A stretch of DNA of 42,371 nucleotides from Ilumatobacter sp. (GTDB lineage: Bacteria > Actinomycetota > Acidimicrobiia > Acidimicrobiales > Ilumatobacteraceae), in NCBI GenBank assembly GCA_013002175.1, contig JABDKP010000167.1:1-42371 (forward strand), read 5' to 3'. Below the pieces are notes generated by a model. That model saw only the letters and a program-made list of their open reading frames with translations, had not been told where the DNA came from and made no database searches. The translations under genes were made by a program, and so were the position numbers. Of the stretch, positions 7,801 through 15,813 are shown in pieces. Within the stretch, counting starts at the first letter, position 1. Every line of letters starts with the position of its first letter.

Positions 7801-10800
7801 CGTCGATCGTGTCGAGCACCGTGGGGTTCGAGATCAGCTCGCCGTGGGTCGAGTCGACGAAGAACATGGGCATGTCGTCGAGCTGGCCGAGGGCGTGCGC
7901 CACGCGGCCGTCGCCCATCGCGAACTTGCCGATTCGCAGGTCCCACGTCTCGGCGCCGTTCTCCTTCGCCTCGAACTTGGCGCGGAACGGCGTGTCCTTG
8001 CCGTACCCGGCGACGTAGCAGAACCGCAGCGCATCGATGCCGTCTGCCCCGAGCTTGACGTGCGTGTCCCGGGCCAGGTTCAGCAGCTTCTCGTCGATGT
8101 GGTCGGCACCCCACTTGCCGGTGCTGTACAGATCGTTCCAGTCGTCGTCCTCGACACCCTCCGCGTACGGCAGCATCTGGTACACGCCCGGAAAGCCACC
8201 GACGATCCGTGCGACGTCGCGCTGATTGTGCTTGCGATCGATCGCCGCCAGGCCGCGCACGGCGAGCTCGCTGCCGAGCAACGTCATCGGGATCGAATAC
8301 GACCCGCGGTTGGGTGTGCCGAGCATCACCAAGCGGCCACTGGCGGCGCCGTCGACGTCGCCGAGTTCGTCCCAGCGCCCGCGATGGCCGGCGACGAACG
8401 CCCGCACGACGAGGCCGCCCATCGAGTGGGCGACGAAGTTCACGCCGCGGTTGGGATGGTCCGCCCGCAGCTTCGCGACCAACTCGTCGAGGCGCGCGGC
8501 CGATCGGAAGATGTCGTCGCGCCAGTCGTAGGGGAAGAGATGGACGTCCCAGTGCCGCGCGAGTCGGGTGATCAGCGGGACGTAGGTGCGGTTGAGGCCG
8601 AGTGGTGTGACGTCGCCGCCGGCGTCGAACGCCAACTCGGCCAGACCGCCGCGGGTCAGGCGCAGCGCGTCGACCCAGATCGTGCGACCGTTCACCGCGA
8701 GGTGCGAACCCATGATGCCCGGCAGCACGATCACCGCATCGCGCTGGCCGTTCGGAGCGAGCGCCGTGTCGGCCACACCGCCGGTGAGTGCGCCGATCTT
8801 CTTGCGGATCGTGTCGGGGAGCGACTTGACCCCGTCGATGATCGCCTCGACCGACGTCGACTCGGCGACCTTGGCGATCTCGGCCTCGGGGTCGGTCTCG
8901 GACTCGGGGATCTCGGGTGTCGTCCGGGCGTCCTCGTCGGCGGACAACCACGTGAGCAACTGACGGGTGGCGCGCGGGTCGGTCCAGAACGTGCTGTGGT
9001 TGACGCCTCGGGCTGCGTCGAGCACGAGGCGCTGGCCCGGGCGTACCTGGAAGTTGCCGGTGCGCACGTACGGGCTGGCGGTCGGCACGATGCGGTCGTT
9101 GCGCTGTTGGCCGAAGTACATGTCGAGGCCGTCGTCGATCTTGGACTGCAGGAAGCCGGCGGTCGCGGCGGGCTCGTACTCGGCGGCGATCGATCGAAGC
9201 ACGATCTCGGGCGACGTCGTGGCCTTGTTCAGCTCGCTGAGATAGTCCCCGTCCGGCTGCATCGCCACGAGCCCTTCGAGCCCGGGCAGCGCGCCCTTGA
9301 ACACGATGTCGGCGAGCATCTCGAGCACGAGTGCGAACCCATCGGTGCCGGGGAAATTGCCGACGAAGTTCGTGACCGCGTCCAGCAGGCCGGACGGCCG
9401 GTTCGGATCCGCCATCGGCGTCCCGCCGTTCGGTGAGGCGACGAAGACGATCGACCGGATGTCGATGTTCGACCCTGCGGTCAGGCGGGCCAGTTCACGC
9501 GCGACGAGTCCGCCGCGGGAGTGGGCGAGGATGTCGAGGTGCAGGTCGTGGCCTTCGAGCCGACCGAGCAGTTCCTCGGCATTGTCCCGCGGATTCGGGG
9601 TGAGCGTCGGATGGTCGTACGCGATGATCCGGTCGTCGTACGCCGCACTGAGGCGACGCACGGTCGCCTCGGGGAACCCGAAGGACCCGTGGATCGATCC
9701 CATGAAGCCGTGGACGACGAGCAGCGTTCGATCCTCACCGTCGAAGTGGGTGAGGTCGGGGACCTCGACGAGCTGCGTGCGGTAGTTCGACGGCGTCCAC
9801 GTCCGCAGGCCGGCCGGACTCTTGCGCTGCTCGTATGCGCCGACGGCGGCCTTCGTCGCCGCGCCGGCAGCCTTGCGGAGCCCCTTGATCGCGATCACCC
9901 GCAGCTTGCGGCGGACCAGATTCGTGATGCGTCCACGACTTCCCGGGGGCGCGAGTGTGGCTGCGAGCGCGACCTCGTCCGCGTCGCCGTCCGGGATGAA
10001 CCAGCCGTACTGACCGTTCTCCTCGACCAAGACGACACGCGCCTCGTCGGCGTCCGAGCGCCCCAGCTCGACGACGAGCTCGCCAGGCTCGTCCCCACCG
10101 CCATCGGCACCCCGGCCGCCGCTGCGCCGCTGCTCGACCTCGTGCACGGTTGCTTCCGCGACGACCTCGAAGCGGACGGGTTCCTGCTCGGCGGGCTGGT
10201 GGTGCGCCAACCTGGCGGACAGGTCGTCGATCGCGCCGCCCCGCGACGTTCCGCCCCCACCCCATTCCAGCTTGACGTTGAGGTTCTCCTCCCGGATGTC
10301 GACGCCGTTCGAGCCACGGCCGCGTGACCCGCGCCGCGGCGTCGACGACTGCTTCGACGACGACGACTTCTTCGCTGACGACTTCTTCGCTGACGACTTC
10401 TTCGTCGACTTCTTCGCTGACGACGGCGCGTCACCGTCGGTGGCCGTTCCGAACCGCAGCTCGACCGGCAACTCGTCGGCGGACGGTGGCGTCACACCGA
10501 TCGAACCGGCGCGCTGGGTGATGATGTCGGTGTCGTCCGTGAAATGGATCGGGACCGACGGGAAGTGGCTTCGGATCTTCTGCAGGGCGTCGGCGTCGGG
10601 GTGCTTGAACTTCGACCCGTCGGTGCAGATCAGGATGTTCGCCGGCCTGATCAGATCCAAGAGGTCGTCGGTCATGTTCTGGCGGCTGCCGTGATGTGAC
10701 AGCTTGAACAGGTCGACATCCAGCTTGTCGACCCCCCGATCGTCCAGGAGCCGCTTGATCGTGTCTTCGAGTACCCGTGCGTACGCGTCGCCGGTCAGCA

Positions 10801-11473
10801 ACAGGCTGGCGCCATCGACCTCGAGCAGGAACGCGATGCTCGAGCCGTTGGCCGCGCTGCCGTCCTTGCCGAACACGCCGGCGGCCCGCGTCCCGTCGTC
10901 GTCGGCGTCGTCGTCGAACGCGTCGAAGAGGTCCTTCAACGGGTCGCCGCGGGTCGGCTTCGGCCACTTCTTCAGCAGCCGCTCGAGCCGGTCGCGTGAC
11001 GGTGACAGCAGCGTGCACCGGGCCCCGCCGGGCATGCCGGGGAGCTCGAAGACGCCCGCCTCGGGCACGACGATGGCCTTGCCGTCGACGACCGGGTTGC
11101 GCTTCTGCGGCGGGATGAGCTCGTCGAGCGCGTCGCCCTGTCGAGGCCCGCGCGATCCTCCCTCGGTGTTGACCAACTCGTCGATCTGGTCGCGCCCGTT
11201 GAACCAGATGTTCTCGGTTCGCAGCCGATCCTGCTCGATCGCCTCGATCACGCCCTGGATGTGATCGAGGTCGATGTGCGTGACGACGACGATGTCGAAC
11301 TCGGTCGGCTGGTCGTCCGTCTCCGCGAGGTACCGACCGAGCCCCTCGTCGAAGCCGCTCTTGAGCCCGCCGTCGATCAGGATCCGGTGCGGACGGTCGC
11401 CATTGTCGCCGTACTCGACGACGAGGCAGTCACCGCACTTCGCAGGAAGCGCACGGAGGGTGACCGCACTCAC
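4820..11473 (-). CDS. giant fusion: MBL fold, two alpha/beta-hydrolases, M17-N-like, CHAT protease, TPR
   Basis: A 2217-residue uninterrupted frame. Domains in order: (1) metallo-beta-lactamase fold, ComEC-like, residues 1-330, with HxDxDH (His66, Asp68, Asp70, His71), LTGD and SHHGS (His260-261); (2) Lys/Ser/Arg-rich linker, about 350-390; (3) unassigned 390-570; (4) alpha/beta-hydrolase, about 575-840, oxyanion HGFMGS, nucleophile AHSRGG (Ser652), Asp793, His826; (5) second hydrolase, LCAT/PGAP1-like, about 905-1225, PGIMGS, AHSMGG (Ser1017), His1210; (6) about 1305-1480, resembling the macro-like N-terminal domain of M17 aminopeptidases (GALVVGLGE) without the peptidase half; (7) CHAT domain, about 1588-1890, VDEQLGQLPWELL, AAHG (His1735) and NCCHLG (Cys1778); (8) TPR-like helices from about 1945. 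The GTG at 11473 overlaps the patatin stop by 4 nt (GTGA); further upstream frame overlaps that gene and was rejected. No signal peptide, so cytosolic. Function unproven; defence or lysis is inferred. Confidence 0.88.
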   Translation of the reverse strand: MSAVTLRALPAKCGDCLVVEYGDNGDRPHRILIDGGLKSGFDEGLGRYLAETDDQPTEFDIVVVTHIDLDHIQGVIEAIEQDRLRTENIWFNGRDQIDELVNTEGGSRGPRQGDALDELIPPQKRNPVVDGKAIVVPEAGVFELPGMPGGARCTLLSPSRDRLERLLKKWPKPTRGDPLKDLFDAFDDDADDDGTRAAGVFGKDGSAANGSSIAFLLEVDGASLLLTGDAYARVLEDTIKRLLDDRGVDKLDVDLFKLSHHGSRQNMTDDLLDLIRPANILICTDGSKFKHPDADALQKIRSHFPSVPIHFTDDTDIITQRAGSIGVTPPSADELPVELRFGTATDGDAPSSAKKSTKKSSAKKSSAKKSSSSKQSSTPRRGSRGRGSNGVDIREENLNVKLEWGGGGTSRGGAIDDLSARLAHHQPAEQEPVRFEVVAEATVHEVEQRRSGGRGADGGGDEPGELVVELGRSDADEARVVLVEENGQYGWFIPDGDADEVALAATLAPPGSRGRITNLVRRKLRVIAIKGLRKAAGAATKAAVGAYEQRKSPAGLRTWTPSNYRTQLVEVPDLTHFDGEDRTLLVVHGFMGSIHGSFGFPEATVRRLSAAYDDRIIAYDHPTLTPNPRDNAEELLGRLEGHDLHLDILAHSRGGLVARELARLTAGSNIDIRSIVFVASPNGGTPMADPNRPSGLLDAVTNFVGNFPGTDGFALVLEMLADIVFKGALPGLEGLVAMQPDGDYLSELNKATTSPEIVLRSIAAEYEPAATAGFLQSKIDDGLDMYFGQQRNDRIVPTASPYVRTGNFQVRPGQRLVLDAARGVNHSTFWTDPRATRQLLTWLSADEDARTTPEIPESETDPEAEIAKVAESTSVEAIIDGVKSLPDTIRKKIGALTGGVADTALAPNGQRDAVIVLPGIMGSHLAVNGRTIWVDALRLTRGGLAELAFDAGGDVTPLGLNRTYVPLITRLARHWDVHLFPYDWRDDIFRSAARLDELVAKLRADHPNRGVNFVAHSMGGLVVRAFVAGHRGRWDELGDVDGAASGRLVMLGTPNRGSYSIPMTLLGSELAVRGLAAIDRKHNQRDVARIVGGFPGVYQMLPYAEGVEDDDWNDLYSTGKWGADHIDEKLLNLARDTHVKLGADGIDALRFCYVAGYGKDTPFRAKFEAKENGAETWDLRIGKFAMGDGRVAHALGQLDDMPMFFVDSTHGELISNPTVLDTIDDLVKFGRAETTDTFLDKAPARRGVGGELPKLVPIDEFDRQPLSPTTGTRGGAVRPPTTEDGRVIDDALSMLVGGESGAASRPRISVRVVHTSLEQTPYPVAVGHYARMPAEGAEGFLDWKLGGVLDARYRLGLTADDAGRAVVVRAPDGHCPGGALVVGLGEFGLLTESILTEGIADGVLRLARMRIEAGVARSETFGLSSVLIGTPGRFGLSIETSMVAIVEGIMGAMRQLGDDRPDVFDLEFIELYEQQADDAASVLCSIHDEIDHGLLDEIDLVIHESVESREGGRPGAPTHNASGRPWIRMQASLIEPDEDDPSPISEISVSVLARQAQADRIEHDVDLDKIGDYVSAAIDNSAQGNIGQTLYELLLPHRVKLELGRSENIHLIVDEQLGQLPWELLAARDSGGDARGALALRAGFLRQLQSLTVTRQGGVRPTGLQALVVGDPPTAYPRLPGARREAGEVAELLKSEGWTVAEHISKADDEPGNQWVDIDNMLHDAAYRVVHVAAHGIYEPDEPKRSGVVTGAGAHHRLTALDFRQMTVQPDLVFLNCCHLGRIEAADADRKLESWMNPQHLRQPHKVAATVATQLLQNGVKAVVVAGWEVDDQAAAAFSDKLYRCLLAAESFGDAVRKARAAAFDVTGVTSNTWGAYQCYGDPDFQLVTGARPGQGRPTIVSDNQLIQNLQILSSSAYQADDNYILKLGEELEELVEECGDRLDSAHVTLAIGDAYRSVGNFKKAADAYERCFLSKDGRGELRAIEQYANMLVRDAARAGGAADLVAFETATKKLEAVIAAVGETPERLSLLGSVYRKLAVVLAAHDEPTTTLESSLPKTAKEALDRAKRMYEEASDAALGAPEGALDPYSTNVWLQLEYGGSDSERDRGEHLSIGHDLLEIATKRSASASGFWDRSQLGDTLLTMALLDDGDGSEEYVRRAIDAYVRAFEISSTIMLRDSVRTYLDELIAIFGSLPADKAPGLGVIRELRRGLPSG
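10362..10424 (-). repeat. in-frame 15-bp tandem repeats encoding a KKSSA linker
   Basis: Two exact 15-bp units (10362-10376 and 10377-10391), a third with two changes (10392-10406) and a partial fourth encode the repeated Ser-Ala-Lys-Lys-Ser linker behind the MBL domain of the giant protein. Gain or loss of a unit keeps the frame. Confidence 0.75.
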
Positions 11474-12963
11474 GCCCCACCCCCGCCGGTCTCGCCGCGC
11501 GCCAATCGGGTGAAGCGGGCGCGGTCGACCGAGCGGGTCATGTCCCCGTGTCCGAAGATCACGTGCATGTTCGCCATCGCCAGCATGTAGCCGTGCTCCA
11601 GCAACGAGGCGCACACCGCGGTGCCGAGCGGCTTCAGCGTCGTCGCCACGGCGGACGACGCATCGGCGATCTTCTTCCACTCCGCAGCCGACAGGCCATA
11701 GCCGTCGAGGAAGCCGCGGGCCTCGTCCGCCCAGCGGTTCTTGTCGCCAGGGGTCCATCCGGGCTTGGCGGTGAAGATGTCGACCAACCGATACGGGCTG
11801 TCCTTGATCTGGACGAAGACGCCGTCGAGGTCGTTGTCGTCGTCGATGAACGAACGGCCGAGGGCTTGGCGGCGATGTGAGGTCGACACGTCGTACTGCA
11901 CGTCCTTGGAGCGGATCAGTGAGTCCAGCTCGAATCGCAACCCGCCGCTGGGCATCGGCCGCAGACTGTTCCAGTCGGACGACGCGTTGACCACGACGAG
12001 TTGGCGCGCCCCGTTGGCCTGGGCGTCGCCGAGCCCCCGCCACCGCCCGGCGCGGTTTCCGAACCCGTACTCCCAGCTGTCGGCCATGTTGTCGTACACG
12101 CCGCCGTCGACGATCACGATCCGGTCGACGGTGACGTCGCCGTGCGGCGGGTGGTCGTCAGGGGTGAGCGTGCCCGGCGTCAGGCTGAGCGCGTCGAGGC
12201 CGACCACCCGGGCCCGGAACGCGCCCGGCACGCACGCCGATGCCTGGACCGCCGTCGACAACGGCACCGATGCGGGCCGGGTCGTGCCGCCGAACTCCCA
12301 GCCGTAGACCATCCGGTTGCTGAAGTAGAACGTGGTCCCGCCCTGCATGTCGGTGGTGCAGATCACGTGGTGCACGCTGAGATCGCGGTCCCGTTGGTCG
12401 GCGAGGCTGGTCCGGGCATCGCCGAGCAGTTCCTTGTCGATCGCCCGCTCGGTGGCTGCGGAACGCCGCGAGAACAACCACAACGTCACCGCTCCGAACG
12501 TCAGGAACAACGCGAACCCGACCCCCACGACGACCGGCGCCTCGAGAATGCCGGCGACCACCGCGACGAGCAGCGCGATCGCGGCGAGGGCGATGCTCGC
12601 GAGCAGCGCCCGCAGGTACCACTTCGTCGCGGGTGCGCCGCCCTGGAGGATGCCGCGCTCTGCGATCGACTTCACCGTTCGGGCGATGTGCGCCTCGATC
12701 TCGGCGGCGGGTGCCGTGCCGAAGTCCGGGCCGATCATCACTGCGCCGTTCGCGATCGAACCTCCGGACACCGAACCGATCGAGGTCGTCCGTTCACGGA
12801 GACCGGCGTCGGCAACCGCGAGCAGCGCGCCCAGGCCGAAGACCGTGGCCCGATGACCACCGCCGGACAACGTGATCCCGACATCGCGCGTGCCCGGACC
12901 GGGACCCGGGTCGTTCGCGGGCGCGGCGTCGGCACCGGGTGCCGGATCGTCGGATGTGCTCAT
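11470..12963 (-). CDS. patatin-like phospholipase with two inserted membrane helices
   Basis: A 497-residue patatin-family serine lipase. The oxyanion loop GGGHRA (residues 34-39), the nucleophile elbow SVSGGS (Ser66) and the catalytic DGG (Asp286, in IVIVDGGVYDN) give the Ser-Asp dyad of phospholipase A. Between Ser66 and Asp286 sit two strongly hydrophobic segments (about 118-140 and 143-164), an unusual insertion that would tether the enzyme to the membrane. The C-terminal 200 residues are unassigned. The ATG at 12963 has AGGAAG about 10 nt upstream; 50 extra upstream codons overlap the previous gene and were rejected. It lies 52 nt after the peptidase gene and overlaps the giant gene by 4 nt, so the three form one operon. 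Confidence 0.88.
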   Translation of the reverse strand: MSTSDDPAPGADAAPANDPGPGPGTRDVGITLSGGGHRATVFGLGALLAVADAGLRERTTSIGSVSGGSIANGAVMIGPDFGTAPAAEIEAHIARTVKSIAERGILQGGAPATKWYLRALLASIALAAIALLVAVVAGILEAPVVVGVGFALFLTFGAVTLWLFSRRSAATERAIDKELLGDARTSLADQRDRDLSVHHVICTTDMQGGTTFYFSNRMVYGWEFGGTTRPASVPLSTAVQASACVPGAFRARVVGLDALSLTPGTLTPDDHPPHGDVTVDRIVIVDGGVYDNMADSWEYGFGNRAGRWRGLGDAQANGARQLVVVNASSDWNSLRPMPSGGLRFELDSLIRSKDVQYDVSTSHRRQALGRSFIDDDNDLDGVFVQIKDSPYRLVDIFTAKPGWTPGDKNRWADEARGFLDGYGLSAAEWKKIADASSAVATTLKPLGTAVCASLLEHGYMLAMANMHVIFGHGDMTRSVDRARFTRLARGETGGGGA

Positions 12964-13015
12964 CTGCGTCTGCTTCCTGTCGCTTTCGATGTGTTGGGCG
13001 CCACGGCGATCGTGG

Positions 13016-14137
13016 CTACTCGATCGGCATGCCGTCGAACACCGACAGAACGTCCATGTCGTCCGGATCGAACTCGTCGTCCGCGTCTGCAACGGCACCG
13101 TGCATCGCTGCACCGCGGGTGCCGGGCGCCGCCGTGACTGCGATGTGCTTCTTCTCGCCCATCAGCGCCGTCCATGTCTTCGGTCCGACTTCCCCGTCGG
13201 TGCCGAGGCCGGCTGCCGCCTGGAATTGGGTGACGACGGTCTGCGTCGCGGGGCCGTAGGTGCCGTCCCGGTTGCCGCCGGTGTCGTTCAGGAGCCCGCG
13301 ATTGATCAGCGTCACCTGGAGCACACGGGCGTGCGCGCCCTTGTCGCCGGGCACCACGATCTGCAGGAGGGCGCTCCATGACTGCGGGCCGACGATGCCG
13401 TCCACATCCAGCCCGTTGTCGCTCTGGAACGATTCGACGGTCGGTCGGAGCTCCGCAGCGTACGTGCCGGTCCGGCTCGACGCAGCGTCTTCCAGACGGC
13501 CGCGGGCGATCAATGCCTCGATCAGCACTTCTGCGCCGGCGCCGCTGTCGCCCGGCTTGACGCGGTACGCCGGCGTCAACGACGTCGGCGCGCTCGCGCC
13601 GGCCGCGCTCGACGAATCGGCGGACCCACCGTCACCACTGCTGCTGCTCCCACCGCCACCGCCACCGCTCCATGGCGGACGACCCCACGCCGGGTTGTTC
13701 TCGTACGACCGTCGACTGCGTTCCAGCTCGACCGGCTGGACGTGCCAGGGCTCGCTGTTGACGTTCTCGAACGTCTGGAGGTCGAACCGGGCACAGTTGT
13801 CGCGGACGAAACCCATGTCACCGGTGAGATCGGCGGCGAGTCCGATCTCGTGCATCGAACGGCCGGGTGGCGCCGCGGCGGCCACGTTCGGCAGCCGGCT
13901 CCATCGTTTCCCGTCGTAGGAGTACTTCCCGTTCGGGTCGGGCACGTGGCGGCTGAGGAACAGCTGCAATTGCTGTGTCTCGGGCCGCAGGCCCTGCCCC
14001 AGCCCGACCTTGCCGCCGGATGCCTCGATCAGCCCGCGTACCCGCTCCTGCATCGTCGGATGCATGCCTTTGAACGTGTTCCACGACGTGATCTTCGCAA
14101 GTGACGCCCGGCCCGCATAGGTCGGATAATCAGTCAT
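13016..14137 (-). CDS. M15 peptidase with two peptidoglycan-binding repeats, no signal peptide
   Basis: A 373-residue protein. The N-terminal domain (1-140) has the full zinc D-Ala-D-Ala peptidase signature SxHxxGxAxD (Ser94, His96, Gly99, Ala101, Asp103) and the ExxH pair (Glu129, His132 in EPWH), as in VanY-type and phage endolysin M15 enzymes. A Gly/Ser-rich linker (about 145-185) leads to two PG_binding_1-like repeats (about 195-260 and 265-330), each with the pattern LIxRGxL...GTYxxxxxxxVxxFQ...G.vGPxxWxALL. The acidic C-terminal tail is unassigned. The N-terminus (MTDYPTYAGRASLAK) is not a Sec or Tat signal, odd for a wall enzyme. GGAGG lies 8 nt before the ATG. It is the first gene of the operon with the patatin and giant CHAT genes; the 245 nt upstream carry its promoter, but I could not place one convincingly. 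Confidence 0.88.
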   Translation of the reverse strand: MTDYPTYAGRASLAKITSWNTFKGMHPTMQERVRGLIEASGGKVGLGQGLRPETQQLQLFLSRHVPDPNGKYSYDGKRWSRLPNVAAAAPPGRSMHEIGLAADLTGDMGFVRDNCARFDLQTFENVNSEPWHVQPVELERSRRSYENNPAWGRPPWSGGGGGGSSSSGDGGSADSSSAAGASAPTSLTPAYRVKPGDSGAGAEVLIEALIARGRLEDAASSRTGTYAAELRPTVESFQSDNGLDVDGIVGPQSWSALLQIVVPGDKGAHARVLQVTLINRGLLNDTGGNRDGTYGPATQTVVTQFQAAAGLGTDGEVGPKTWTALMGEKKHIAVTAAPGTRGAAMHGAVADADDEFDPDDMDVLSVFDGMPIE

Positions 14138-14382
14138 GCCAACCCCTCCACTCTTCTGTCCCCCAACGACGAGTATTCCACTCGCCGTCAACGGGCGCCA
14201 GAGCGATCGGTCACACGCGGACGAGCCCCGGTCGCGCCGCGAACCTGTCCGCACGGTGGGTGAACACCATGGCGACACCGGAGACCGTCGTCCGGCATCG
14301 CCGAAAACGACCGTCGCACGACTTCGGATCTTTGCCGAGAAACGAATCGAACGCTTTGACCCGCGCGCCGAGCACCCGCTGG

Positions 14383-15639
14383 TCAGTCGACGAGTGCTTG
14401 GTACACCAACTGCTGGAGCTGGGGACGGATCGGATAGGTGCTCGACGGGAGCAGCTGGGTCAGGAATACGACGACGATCTCCTCGAGCGGATCGATCCAG
14501 AACGCCGTGCTTGCGGCGCCACCCCACGCGAACGAGCCCGGCGATCCGATCACCTTGTTCGCCGCGTTGTCGAGCGCCACCGAGAAGCCGAGGCCGAAGC
14601 CGACTCCGTCGAACTCGGTCTCGGCGAAGAGCGGGCGGCCGAACTGCTCGAGGTCGGCGTCGCCGGGGAGGTGATTGCGCGTCATGTAGTCGACGGTGCG
14701 GCTGCCGAGGATGCGTCGACCATCGAGCTCGCCACCGTTCAGCAGCATGTGGCAGAACCGGAGGTAGTCGGCGGCGGTGCCGCAGAGGCCGCCGCCCCCG
14801 CCGAGCATCGTCGGCCGTTCGTCCAGCGGCGCGGCCGGCATCACCGCCGCCTGCCTGCTCGGGCCGGCGTCGCCGCCTGCCGATTCGGTCGGCTTCGGGT
14901 AGTAGAGCTGGGCGAATCGGTCGCGACGCTCGTCGGCGACCCAGAACTCGGTGTCGGACATCTCGAGCGGATCCAGAATCCGCTCCCGGAAGAACACATC
15001 GAGCGGCTGACCCGAGATCACTTCGACCAGCCGGCCGAGCACGTCGGTCGACACGCCGTAATTCCATTCGGTGCCCGGCTGGAAGGCGAGCGGGAGCGCG
15101 GCCCATGCGTCGCAGCACGCCGCGAGATCCATCCCGCCGGGGATGCCCCATTCGAATCCTGCTTGGCGATACAGCGCGTCAGTGACGTGCGTGTTGTGGA
15201 AGCCGTAGGTCAGCCCCGAGGTGTGGGTCAGCAGGTGCCAGACGCGCATCGGCTCGGTCGCGGGCTCGGTGGTCGGGTTGACGACCGGACCCGAGCGGTA
15301 CACCCGCGCGTCCCCGAACGCCGGGAGGAACTTGCTGACGAGATCCTTGAGCTGGAACTTGCCCTCCTCGTACAGCATCATCGCCGCGACCGAAGTGATC
15401 GGCTTCGTCATCGAGTACAGCCGCACGATCGTGTCCGCCTCCCAGGGCAAGCCGTCTTCCATGTTGCGGGCGCCGTAGGTCGATGCGTGGACGACCTTGC
15501 CGCGTCGCGACACGGCGACCTGGAATCCGGGCAGCCGACCGTCGTCCACGTACTGGGCGAAGTGGGCGTCGATCCGGGTGATCCGCGCCGGGTCGAAACC
15601 CTCGTCGGCCGGGTCGGACAGGTTGTCGAGCACAGTCAT
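14383..15639 (-). CDS. class C beta-lactamase-like serine hydrolase
   Basis: A 418-residue member of the beta-lactamase/transpeptidase-like family (Pfam Beta-lactamase, esterase EstB-like). The SxxK motif is YSMTKP (Ser76, Lys79). The Tyr motif is in WNYGVSTD (about 180-187), with Gly where class C enzymes have Ser/Ala-Asn. The third motif is a Gly-rich WGGAAS near the C-terminus rather than KTG. This combination is common in esterases and peptidases of the family, so hydrolysis of esters or peptides is more likely than resistance. No signal peptide is visible. The ATG at 15639 was chosen over an upstream frame start at 15759; AGGAT lies about 12 nt before it. It is transcribed divergently from the alpha-2-macroglobulin gene. 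Confidence 0.85.
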   Translation of the reverse strand: MTVLDNLSDPADEGFDPARITRIDAHFAQYVDDGRLPGFQVAVSRRGKVVHASTYGARNMEDGLPWEADTIVRLYSMTKPITSVAAMMLYEEGKFQLKDLVSKFLPAFGDARVYRSGPVVNPTTEPATEPMRVWHLLTHTSGLTYGFHNTHVTDALYRQAGFEWGIPGGMDLAACCDAWAALPLAFQPGTEWNYGVSTDVLGRLVEVISGQPLDVFFRERILDPLEMSDTEFWVADERRDRFAQLYYPKPTESAGGDAGPSRQAAVMPAAPLDERPTMLGGGGGLCGTAADYLRFCHMLLNGGELDGRRILGSRTVDYMTRNHLPGDADLEQFGRPLFAETEFDGVGFGLGFSVALDNAANKVIGSPGSFAWGGAASTAFWIDPLEEIVVVFLTQLLPSSTYPIRPQLQQLVYQALVD

Positions 15640-15813
15640 CCGGTGATCCTGGCACTCGTTCCGCACGCTCGATGAACCGGACCGTACGCCGTGTTCACGA
15701 TCGCAGGCGATCGGGAACCGAATGCCCTCCGGCATCGTCCAAATCGCAGAAGGGAACACGTACGGTTGATCCCAGGCACGCCGTTGACGACGTGCGAACC
15801 CCCGGAGGAAACG

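Noticed and set aside
5123-9436. 1437-codon open frame on the plus strand
   Set aside because: It is antisense to the giant hydrolase/CHAT gene, rich in Arg/Asp/Gly runs without motifs, as expected for a mirror frame in high-GC DNA.
11474-12043. 190-codon N-terminal extension of the giant protein
   Set aside because: It overlaps the patatin gene in another frame and lacks protein-like sequence; GTG at 11473 overlaps the patatin stop in the same way as other coupled genes here.
14383-15639. Antibiotic-resistance beta-lactamase
   Set aside because: The Tyr and KTG motifs are not those of class C resistance enzymes and there is no signal peptide; a general serine hydrolase is safer.
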